Source: Alphaproteobacteria bacterium (GTDB lineage: Bacteria > Pseudomonadota > Alphaproteobacteria > Micropepsales > Micropepsaceae). Taken from it: a stretch of DNA of 64,000 nt. The stretch covers positions 62,001 to 126,000 of the forward strand of contig CANJBZ010000003.1 of assembly GCA_947473475.1 (NCBI GenBank), given 5' to 3'. Below are positions 57,182 through 64,000 of this stretch, one piece after another; the first letter of the stretch is position 1, and each line of letters begins with the position of its first letter. The position numbers and the translations under genes were made by a program. The notes below the pieces were generated by a model. The model was not told where the DNA came from. It saw nothing but the letters and a program-made list of their open reading frames with translations, and made no database searches.

Positions 57182-58633
57182 ATGGGCAAGCCCACCGGAT
57201 TCATGGAGATCGAGCGTCGCGAGCGTGGCTATGAAAAGCCCGATGCGCGTAAGAAGACGTGGACGGAATTCCTTAAGCCGTTGCCCTATCCGGAAGTCGC
57301 CAGCCAGGCGGCGCGCTGCATGGATTGCGGCATTCCGTTCTGTCACCAGGGCTGCCCGGTCAACAATCAGATTCCCGATTGGAACAATCTCGTTTATCGC
57401 GACCAGTGGAAGCTCGCGCTCGACAATCTGCACTCCACCAACAATTTCCCGGAATTCACGGGACGCGTTTGCCCGGCCCCGTGCGAGGCATCCTGCACGC
57501 TGAACATCGACGAGAATCCGGTCACCATTAAAACGATCGAATGCGAGATCGTGGACCGCGGTTGGGAAGAGGGATGGATTCATCCCTATCTCGCGCCGAA
57601 GAAAACCGGCAAACGCGTCGCGGTGATCGGTTCGGGCCCGGCGGGTCTCGCCTGCTCGCAGCAATTGGCGCGCGCGGGTCATGCGGTGACGTTGTTCGAA
57701 AAGAGCGACCGCATCGGCGGGCTGCTCCGTTACGGCATTCCCGACTTCAAGATGGAAAAGCGCCTCATCGACCGGCGCATGCGGCAGATGGAAGCCGAAG
57801 GTGTGGAATTCCGCCCCGGCGTGGAAGTCGGCGTGACGATTTCCGTGAAGTCGCTGATGGAAACTTATGACGCCGTCGTGCTCTCCGGCGGCGCCGAACA
57901 TCCGCGCGATCTGGAAGTGCCGGGCCGTGAGCTATCCGGCATCCACTACGCGATGGATTTCCTGACTCAGCAGAACAAGCGCGTTGCGGGCGACGATGAA
58001 GAACGCGCCGCGGCGCGCGGGACGATCAGCGCGAAAGACAAGCACGTCGTCGTCATCGGCGGCGGCGACACAGGCTCGGACTGTATCGGCACGTCCAACC
58101 GCCAGGGCGCGGTGTCGGTCACCCAGCTTGAGATCATGCCGCAGCCGCCGGAACACGAAAACAAAGCGCTGACCTGGCCCGATTGGCCGCTGAAGATGCG
58201 TACCTCTTCCTCGCAGGAAGAAGGCTGTGCGCGCGATTGGGCGGTGCTGACGAAGCGCGCCGTTGGCGCCAATGGCCGCATTGAGTCGCTCGAATGCGTG
58301 CGCGTGGAATGGGTCAAAGATGCTTCGGGCCGCTTCCAGATGAAGGAAATGGAGGGCAGCCAATTCCACCTGAAAGCCGATCTGGTTCTTCTGGCCATGG
58401 GCTTCATTGGGCCGCGCAAGCGCGGGCTGGTGGAAGACGCCGGTGTCGAACTCGATCCGCGCGGCAATGTGAAAGCCAACATGGCGGACTACCGCACGTC
58501 CCAGGAAAAGGTTTTCTCCTGCGGCGACATGCGGCGCGGCCAATCGCTCGTGGTGTGGGCCATCCGCGAAGGCCGCCAAACCGCGCGCTCGGTCGATCAA
58601 TTCCTCATGGGAAGCTCCGACCTCCCGCGTTGA
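57182..58633 (+). CDS. gltD: Glutamate synthase small subunit
   Basis: A 483-aa NADPH-dependent beta subunit. The N-terminal [4Fe-4S]-binding [20 protein letters not shown], the second group CPAPCEASC, the FAD-binding [20 protein letters not shown], and the NADP-binding [16 protein letters not shown] are intact. It feeds electrons to GltB. RBS region has GAGGG before the ATG at 57182. Confidence 0.97.
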   Translation: MGKPTGFMEIERRERGYEKPDARKKTWTEFLKPLPYPEVASQAARCMDCGIPFCHQGCPVNNQIPDWNNLVYRDQWKLALDNLHSTNNFPEFTGRVCPAPCEASCTLNIDENPVTIKTIECEIVDRGWEEGWIHPYLAPKKTGKRVAVIGSGPAGLACSQQLARAGHAVTLFEKSDRIGGLLRYGIPDFKMEKRLIDRRMRQMEAEGVEFRPGVEVGVTISVKSLMETYDAVVLSGGAEHPRDLEVPGRELSGIHYAMDFLTQQNKRVAGDDEERAAARGTISAKDKHVVVIGGGDTGSDCIGTSNRQGAVSVTQLEIMPQPPEHENKALTWPDWPLKMRTSSSQEEGCARDWAVLTKRAVGANGRIESLECVRVEWVKDASGRFQMKEMEGSQFHLKADLVLLAMGFIGPRKRGLVEDAGVELDPRGNVKANMADYRTSQEKVFSCGDMRRGQSLVVWAIREGRQTARSVDQFLMGSSDLPR

Positions 58634-58688
58634 GAGGCGCTCTATATCGGTTAGTTTTTGTGCGGAACCCGCTTCGGAGCCGATGCTT

Positions 58689-59870
58689 TCATTTTAAATT
58701 TATAGACACAACGTCTTCATTTCGTTTGAAGACCTCTGGGTTGATACCGCAGAATGCTGCGATATGCGCACGGTTCAGGTTGATCCCAGACGCGATGTCC
58801 TCCGGATTTGCGCCGCCCTCATTCACAGCCGTAGTGAAGCATTTATTCAGCAAAGTAGGCTGCTCAACCTTAAGCTCATCATCTAACGGCTCGTTTGTCT
58901 TCCAGCGATTTTTGCTGATCGACTTTCGCATATTTAGAATTTGCACTTCTGAGAAAATGCCAAGGTCTTCACAGCGAAAGATTTGCGCTTGAATTGAGAC
59001 CTTCCAACGTCGCTTTAATTCTTTGAATCCCTCTAGCCTGGAGGTAAGCACCTCGTGTGGATACGTTGCCTCTGGCAACAAGAACGCAGCCGCAAAGCGG
59101 TCGGCTTCTCGCTCGATCCTGCGCAGTATCGTCGGGTTCTCCAATTCTCTGGAAGCAATATCCCGATGGAGAATTAGATGGCCCAATTCATGAGCGGAAT
59201 CGAAGCGTGCGCGAGCGCATGATTTGGTATCAGAACTTAGGAAAATAAATGGCTTGTCACCATTCCAATAGGAAAATGCGTTCACATCTTCAGCGCCAAA
59301 GTGAACGCGAGTCATAACGATCCCCCTGCTTTCAAGCAGGGAAACCATGTTAGCAATAGGGCCGTCCCCCAATCCCCACGCTCTGCGAGCGGCGCGCGCT
59401 GCTTCTTCCAACTCGTCCGTTGTATACGAGCCATCTTGCGATTTGGATTCCCAGTCCATGATCTGAGGCGCGGGTAGACGGACTGCCGTCGAAAAGAATG
59501 CGGCGGTCCGCACTAGCCATTCTTTCCATACGCTGCACTGGTCGTTCCGCTTCTGCGTTTTAGGTCCGAATGCACGGTAAAAAGCCGTACTACTTTCCCC
59601 AAACGGTGCAGGTTGCGCGCCTGAGAAAAAAGACAGCGGTTGATCTAGTTCGGCAACAATTCGCGCGAGCGACGCCCCATCTGGTCGCTTCGCCCCCAAT
59701 TCCCACTGCGACACGCTTTGTCTGGTGACACCGAGGTGATCAGCTAACTCGCGTTGGTTATATCCCTTTGCCATGCGCGCCTCGCGCAAACGATCAGGGC
59801 TAAAGCGCCGCACAGGTTCGGCGACACCAGCGCGAGCGAAGAGATCGACAACATTAGTCTTCGTTGTCAC
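58689..59870 (-). CDS. XRE-type regulator with ImmA/IrrE metallopeptidase domain
   Basis: A 393-aa protein from a GTG start at 59870; the frame continues to 59933, overlapping the upstream gene. The helix-turn-helix is MAKGYNQRELADHLGVTRQ and SVSQWELGAKRP. The zinc-peptidase motif is FDSAHELGHLILHRD (HExxH as HELGH) with a downstream EREADRFAAAFLLPE. IrrE/ImmA proteins cleave repressors or regulate stress and mobile-element genes. Its gene overlaps the upstream unknown gene by 17 bases. GC lower than in the flanking gltD and amidohydrolase genes. Confidence 0.85.
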   Translation of the reverse strand: MTTKTNVVDLFARAGVAEPVRRFSPDRLREARMAKGYNQRELADHLGVTRQSVSQWELGAKRPDGASLARIVAELDQPLSFFSGAQPAPFGESSTAFYRAFGPKTQKRNDQCSVWKEWLVRTAAFFSTAVRLPAPQIMDWESKSQDGSYTTDELEEAARAARRAWGLGDGPIANMVSLLESRGIVMTRVHFGAEDVNAFSYWNGDKPFIFLSSDTKSCARARFDSAHELGHLILHRDIASRELENPTILRRIEREADRFAAAFLLPEATYPHEVLTSRLEGFKELKRRWKVSIQAQIFRCEDLGIFSEVQILNMRKSISKNRWKTNEPLDDELKVEQPTLLNKCFTTAVNEGGANPEDIASGINLNRAHIAAFCGINPEVFKRNEDVVSINLK

Positions 59871-60507
59871 GGCGCCACTTCTTAAGTTCTTCTTTGAGCA
59901 ATTCGACCTCAGGATTCGCATCCGGCGCTTCAACTCCCGGTAAGTCAGCTTTCACCAGATGCGGCATCAGCAACAAATTCGGCGTCTGGTAAATATATCC
60001 CGACCGGCCGCTGGGATGTGGAAGTCCCACATGAATAAAGTCGAGGCCGTGATAGCCGTGAACGAGCACAAGATGAGGTAACCCGCGAAGTTCGCTCTCG
60101 CGTTCGAAGCTCTCATCCAACAGAAGGAATGGGCTATTGTTTAGTATGTTGTTGGCGCGATAAAGCGCTGGACGTGGCACCTTCTTTGGACGTTTGATTT
60201 GGCAAACGCTGAGGGTGGAATCAGACAATGAGACACGCAGATACTTGCCGGTGGGGCGTGCAAAACTATGCCATTCGAACTCAGCCCGCCACTGACCGCT
60301 AGTAATCAGGCGCTCGATACTGGTCTCGACAGCCCATGTTCTGAGGTGCCCGCGATTTATCCTCGCGCTTGTTACCTGCAGGATCGCCTCGTCCTTCACC
60401 AATGCCTCGACGGCGGCATAAGCGTTCTTCAAGCATTGGGGAAGCAGCGCAAGGTCTCTGGAGGGTAGTTGGTCGTTGAGGAAAGCTTCGGCGTCGGCAG
60501 TTCGCAT
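59854..60507 (-). CDS. Hypothetical protein paired with the XRE-ImmA regulator
   Basis: A 217-aa soluble protein from the ATG at 60507 (the frame extends to 60540). No family recognised. Visible features: an N-terminal helix with RTADAEAFLNDQL, a middle LYRANNILNNSPFLLLDES, HLVLVHGYHGLDFIHVGLP, then a charged, Glu/Lys-rich C-terminal helix ending KEELKKWRRDNED. Overlap with the regulator indicates a functional pair, possibly a toxin or effector controlled by ImmA-type proteolysis, which is inference from the arrangement. Confidence 0.6.
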   Translation of the reverse strand: MRTADAEAFLNDQLPSRDLALLPQCLKNAYAAVEALVKDEAILQVTSARINRGHLRTWAVETSIERLITSGQWRAEFEWHSFARPTGKYLRVSLSDSTLSVCQIKRPKKVPRPALYRANNILNNSPFLLLDESFERESELRGLPHLVLVHGYHGLDFIHVGLPHPSGRSGYIYQTPNLLLMPHLVKADLPGVEAPDANPEVELLKEELKKWRRDNED

Positions 60508-60651
60508 TACGTCTCCAAGGTTGCCCCGATCTGAAGGCAACTAAATACGAAAAATGACTCACTTTGTCAACCGACTGCTCGCATGCTGTCCCGGGAAGGC
60601 TTTCGGCCTGCGCCTTGCTCCTCGCGGTACTATTTTTCGTGCTGTTCTCCG

Positions 60652-62607
60652 TCAATATTCGTTGTGCGACCACGCTGTTGTGAAAGCGAACGGCACGAGG
60701 ATGTGTGCCGTGTTTGATGTGTCGCCCCAAATGGCCGAGCCGACGGTCATCGGCAGAGGGTTTTTCACGACGACATGAACCTTTCCAGCTTCCGCCAACT
60801 CGTTCGCGGTCAGCCGGAAGGTCAGTTTCGTGCCGCCGGTCACCGTCGTGGGCACGGCCTTGCCGTTTGCGTAGACAATTGAGCGCTTGACGAAGTTGAC
60901 GCCGGTCAGCGTGAACTCCGTATCCGGCGCGCCCTGGATAATCGTGTGCGGGAAAAGAATTTCGATTCCGGGCGTCGGCGACAATGTCGGATTCGGCACC
61001 GGCCCCAAGCCGGGACCGCGGCGCATGTCGCCGAGTCCTTCTTCGACTTCGACCTTGCCGCCGGACGGCGCCGTCACAACGGCAAGAACCTTCGCCTTTT
61101 CCGGTGTTGTCGTGCGCTTCATGGCAGCGACCCAGGCGGGATCGCTTACGACAACCGAATCGTAAGACGTCTTGTCGTTCGAAAACATGTAGCCGCGATA
61201 CCAGGGATGATAGGAGCGATCGACGATCTTGCCGTCCTTAATGACGGTGTCGATCTGGCGCATGGCGAGGATGTCCTTGGTCGGATCGGCATTGACGATA
61301 TCGATGTCGGCAAGTTTTCCCACCTCAACGGTACCGATGTCCTTGATGCGGAAATGCTGCGCGACCCACTTCGTGGTGGCCTGCAAAATCTTCATCGGCT
61401 CGACGTGTGCGTCTTCCTGAAAGACGGCCATCTCCTGATGCACGCCGAGGCCGGGCGCCGACTGTGTGATGTCGCTGCCGACAACCGCGTGGCCGCCCGC
61501 GGCAAGAAGATCGCCGACGAATTTGGCGTGGTTCTTGAAGCCGCACGCCCGCAGGGACAGCCGGTCGGGCTTCATGTAGTCCTCTGCCGTCTGCACGTTG
61601 TCCTGAAGGTCCTGGATCGCGAACTCCGGGTAATAGGCCCGCAGATTCGGATCGGCGAAGACGTCGCGGTCCTCTTGCTGCACGCGTTTCCAATTCACGG
61701 GCATGCTGCGGTCCATCGCCATGAAGTCGGGTTCGACCGCCGTGTTGTGCTGCAGAAGAAACGCGATCATGTCCTTTTCCTTCGCAGGGTCCATGTCGCA
61801 ATACGGGTCGGACGGTTCGCCGACGTAATCCTTCCAGACGTCGGGATTCTTCGAGATGACATTGCCGATGGCGCCTGTGTGAATCATCACATCGGCGCCG
61901 GCGAGCACGCATTCCTTGGCGCGCGTCTGCGGCCCCAGGCAGCGGAACACAACGCCCTTTCCGGCCTTGTGCGCTTCCTCGGCATAAGCGGCCCACATCT
62001 CCGGCGGTCCGTCGCCATCATTGCTGCCGAGGAAATCGGCGCCGCCCGCAAGATTGGATTTCGCCAAGGCGCGCGCCTGGTCAATGTTGTAGATCCATCT
62101 TTGCCCGCCGCCGGGTACATAGCGGTCTCTGTTCTGCCCTCTGGCGCCGCCGCCCTTGGCGTTCGTGACTCCCTGGAACAGCCGTGGTCCCGGATATATT
62201 CCGTGATTGATGGCGTCGCGCTCTGCGATGCCTTGATCGTTGCGCGCGCCCGTCACCATGGCCGACGTTACGCCCCAGTGGAGGAATGCTTCGCCATACA
62301 TCCAACTCCAATTTGCTTTGGCGTCGATCAGCCCCGGCGTCACCCATTTTCCGGTCGCGTCGATGATCTTGGCGCCGGCAGGCACTTGCACCTGGCCTGC
62401 GCGGCCGACGCCGGTAATATGGTTTCCCTCGATCACGATAACGGAATTGGCGAGCGGAACGCCCCCGTTGCCGTCCACCAGGGTCCCGCCCTGTATCACC
62501 AGGACCTGCTGGCCCTGAGCGGCAGCGTCTTTGTCGCCCAGAAGGGCGAGCCCGCACGCAAGAGCTATTCCAGACAGCAATACGCCGCGATTGACGATCG
62601 ACTTCAA
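60652..62607 (-). CDS. Exported amidohydrolase-family protein lacking HxH, with C-terminal IPT/TIG-like domain
   Basis: A 651-aa protein from a TTG at 62607, chosen because GGGAGGG precedes it and it starts a signal peptide (VNRGVLLSGIALACGLALL). The amidohydrolase fold is shown by GGTLVDGNGGVPL, VTPGLIDAKANWSWM, GGHAVVGSDITQSAPG and VEVGKLADIDIVNADP. The usual metal-binding H-x-H after PGLID is replaced by K-A-N. The last ~75 residues (PGIEILFPHTIIQGAPDTEF, LTGVNFVKRS) form an IPT/TIG-like beta-sandwich. An altered metal site or non-catalytic role is possible. Confidence 0.75.
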   Translation of the reverse strand: MKSIVNRGVLLSGIALACGLALLGDKDAAAQGQQVLVIQGGTLVDGNGGVPLANSVIVIEGNHITGVGRAGQVQVPAGAKIIDATGKWVTPGLIDAKANWSWMYGEAFLHWGVTSAMVTGARNDQGIAERDAINHGIYPGPRLFQGVTNAKGGGARGQNRDRYVPGGGQRWIYNIDQARALAKSNLAGGADFLGSNDGDGPPEMWAAYAEEAHKAGKGVVFRCLGPQTRAKECVLAGADVMIHTGAIGNVISKNPDVWKDYVGEPSDPYCDMDPAKEKDMIAFLLQHNTAVEPDFMAMDRSMPVNWKRVQQEDRDVFADPNLRAYYPEFAIQDLQDNVQTAEDYMKPDRLSLRACGFKNHAKFVGDLLAAGGHAVVGSDITQSAPGLGVHQEMAVFQEDAHVEPMKILQATTKWVAQHFRIKDIGTVEVGKLADIDIVNADPTKDILAMRQIDTVIKDGKIVDRSYHPWYRGYMFSNDKTSYDSVVVSDPAWVAAMKRTTTPEKAKVLAVVTAPSGGKVEVEEGLGDMRRGPGLGPVPNPTLSPTPGIEILFPHTIIQGAPDTEFTLTGVNFVKRSIVYANGKAVPTTVTGGTKLTFRLTANELAEAGKVHVVVKNPLPMTVGSAIWGDTSNTAHILVPFAFTTAWSHNEY

Positions 62608-62680
62608 TCTACCCTCCCTAAACTGCGCTGCATTTGGCCTGCTCATACCATACCAGCGGCCCAGATCACCGACTCTTCGT

Positions 62681-62777
62681 GTCATGGCCCGCAAAAGCGG
62701 GCCATCCAGGAGAACGTAGGGCTCATCAGCGCGCAGACGCGCGCTTGCTGGATGGCCCTGTCAAGCAGGGCCATGAC
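62681..62777. repeat. Palindromic repeat with GTCATGGCCC arms
   Basis: Outer arms GTCATGGCCC (62681-62690) and GGGCCATGAC (62768-62777) pair, with internal GGGCCATCCAG and CTGGATGGCCC pairing. It fills most of the 312-bp spacer upstream of the VOC gene; no ORF is seen in the rest of it. Confidence 0.75.
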
Positions 62778-62919
62778 AAAAGAGGGCTGGATCAAAGGCC
62801 GTTGGTATCACACCAAAGTCGTCCGTCACACGAAAGCCCGTCATGGTATCGTTGCGAAGAGGTGAAACGATCCTCTGGCGCGAGCCGTTCTGCTCTCAAC
62901 ACCCTACATGGAGGCCGCC

Positions 62920-63285
62920 ATGGCAAACCCCTTCGTCCATATTGAGCTCAACACCACCGATCCCGCCAAGGCGAAAGCGTTCTACGGCGCGCTGCTCGAT
63001 TGGAAGCTTGAGGACATGGATATGGGCGGCGGCATGATCTACACGATGATCGGCGTCGGCGAGGGCACCGGCGGTGGGATGATGAAACACCCGATGCCGG
63101 GCGCACCGTCGCTCTGGATTCCCTACGTACTGGTCAGCGATGTGGCCGTCTCCACCCAGAAGGCGAAGGACGCCGGCGGCACGATCATCAAGGATGTTTC
63201 GGAAGTCCCGAACATGGGTTCGTTCTCCATCATCCAAGACCCCACCGGCGGCGTAATTGGGCTGTGGCAGGCGAAGGCGAAGTAG
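62920..63285 (+). CDS. VOC family protein
   Basis: A 121-aa single-module VOC protein. The expected metal-ligand His is in FVHIELNTTDPAKAKAFY; DPTGGVIGLWQ closes the module. The ATG at 62920 has GGAGG seven bases upstream; a start at 62908 is less likely. Related proteins act in antibiotic resistance or lyase reactions; the function here is unknown. Confidence 0.85.
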   Translation: MANPFVHIELNTTDPAKAKAFYGALLDWKLEDMDMGGGMIYTMIGVGEGTGGGMMKHPMPGAPSLWIPYVLVSDVAVSTQKAKDAGGTIIKDVSEVPNMGSFSIIQDPTGGVIGLWQAKAK

Positions 63286-63290
63286 TCACG

Positions 63291-63647
63291 TTACGGCGCT
63301 TCTTCTTCTGGCAAGTGCTTCACGATATCCATGGAATCGTGGAGGATTCTGATCACTTCGATTTCACGCCGTTCGGCGCTGATCACACGGAATATGAGGA
63401 AGTGGCGTCCTGGGCGTCCTGAGCGCGCAACATGGAGGCGCAGCAACGCTTCTGAGGTGTTGTTTATTGGACGAATGCCGACAGCATTGGGACCATCTCT
63501 AAGCAGCTTGAAAGCGTCCGCGATCAGTTGTGCGTATCGGGTTTCCTGTTCGAGGCCAAACCTTTCAGCGGTCCAAGAGCCGATATCCTCCAAATCGAAT
63601 GCGGCGGCGTCAGTGAGCCTCACGCTCCAGCCCCTTTCGGAGCTCAT
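63291..63647 (-). CDS. ParE-family toxin, second module
   Basis: A 118-aa ParE toxin: VRLTDAAAFDLEDIGSWTAE, RYAQLIADAFKLL, and the C-terminal FLIFRVISAERREIEVIRIL strand pair. It overlaps the antitoxin stop by 4 bases. It shows only moderate resemblance to the ParE at 44925, so this is a separate module, not a copy. Confidence 0.88.
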   Translation of the reverse strand: MSSERGWSVRLTDAAAFDLEDIGSWTAERFGLEQETRYAQLIADAFKLLRDGPNAVGIRPINNTSEALLRLHVARSGRPGRHFLIFRVISAERREIEVIRILHDSMDIVKHLPEEEAP

Positions 63648-63940
63648 TTGCGCCGCCGTGCCGCCGCCGATTTGGCGCGCGAAGAGCCTTTTGCAATCTG
63701 CGACTTTACGAACGCATCTAGTTCCTCCTCCGTCTCGAAGGTCCGATATCGCCCACTCGCCGAATCCGCTAATCCGACATTTATCGCGTCGCGCAGCGCT
63801 TCAAGCTTTGCGTGCTCATCTTCCACTAGTCTCAGCCCCGCCCGCATGACTTCGCTGGCATTCTGATAGCGGCCCTCGGTAACCAGCCGGTCAATCAGAT
63901 CCGCTTGATGTTGGGTCAGAACGACATTGCGTGTGGGCAT
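63644..63940 (-). CDS. ParD-like antitoxin, second module
   Basis: A 98-aa antitoxin with a ribbon-helix-helix N-terminus (MPTRNVVLTQHQADLIDRLV, GRYQNASEVMRAGLRL) and an acidic/charged tail (YRTFETEEELDAFV) ending in an Arg/Lys-rich extension (AAARRRK). Paired with the ParE gene downstream. About 60 bp remain to the window edge. Confidence 0.9.
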   Translation of the reverse strand: MPTRNVVLTQHQADLIDRLVTEGRYQNASEVMRAGLRLVEDEHAKLEALRDAINVGLADSASGRYRTFETEEELDAFVKSQIAKGSSRAKSAAARRRK

Positions 63941-64000
63941 AGCGGCACTCTTAGGACGGCCATGGCATATTATGCCAATGGTGTCTGAGCGGCAAATTCT

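Noticed and set aside
60946-62865. 639-aa ORF antisense to the amidohydrolase
   Set aside because: Shadow frame; the minus-strand gene has a signal peptide, ribosome-binding site and superfamily motifs.

Overview
The window looks like chromosomal DNA of a high-GC alphaproteobacterium, probably a soil or plant-associated heterotroph. Evidence: the rpsT / dnaA / dnaN / recF / gyrB order, the DUF2849-cysI-DUF934 arrangement typical of alphaproteobacterial sulfite reduction loci, three GANTC (CcrM-type) sites in the spacer before dnaA, and many secreted proteins and aromatic-acid genes. Genus cannot be fixed by eye; a Rhizomicrobium/Micropepsaceae-like lineage is only a guess. No rRNA, tRNA, prophage or CRISPR array was recognised.

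1-6 kb (+ strand): end of an IalB-like gene, rlmN, a 2OG-Fe(II) oxygenase, argG overlapping a methyltransferase, a TPR protein and the 3' remnant of a BLUF photoreceptor gene. 6-16 kb (- strand): the replication block rpsT - rhodanese - dnaA - dnaN - recF - lysE-type exporter - gyrB, followed by a small remnant ORF, a conserved hypothetical, glutathione peroxidase and GST. The 0.5 kb AT-rich spacer between rpsT and the rhodanese gene carries hairpins, GANTC sites and a CtrA-like half site.

16-29 kb: enoyl-CoA hydratase, secreted hydrolases, a lower-GC pair of tandem secreted paralogs, a 434-bp unit in which a GIY-YIG nuclease lies between perfect 33-bp inverted repeats, a secreted CxxCH/beta-propeller protein, a Tat-exported dienelactone-hydrolase-like protein, an ornithine-type decarboxylase, the partial cys locus and an orphan ABC permease. 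29-38 kb: a run of mostly exported proteins (cupin, metallo-beta-lactamase fold, VOC, NHL propeller, ModA-like binding protein, two GlcG/HbpS proteins).

38-52 kb is an aromatic-acid catabolic region. It holds a divergent PanB-like protein, RidA, a LigB-type extradiol dioxygenase, MmgE/PrpD, PcaG and PcaH; a DHA2 transporter; a ParDE module and an FkbM methyltransferase; a PhtD-like protein, an RraA-type aldolase and a phthalate-dioxygenase-reductase-like protein; and two MFS carriers, one of the aromatic acid:H+ symporter type. Ring-cleavage enzymes of two different mechanisms sit in one operon, and the oxygenase that the reductase would serve is missing. 52-58.6 kb is gltB-gltD. 58.7-60.5 kb is a lower-GC bicistron pairing an unknown protein with an XRE-ImmA/IrrE regulator. 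The window ends with an unusual amidohydrolase that lacks the HxH motif and carries an IPT/TIG-like tail, a VOC protein and a second ParDE module.

GC-rich palindromic intergenic repeats of several families are scattered through the window. One family, built of alternating CACAAAG/CACGAAG units, occurs three times as long inverted repeats.
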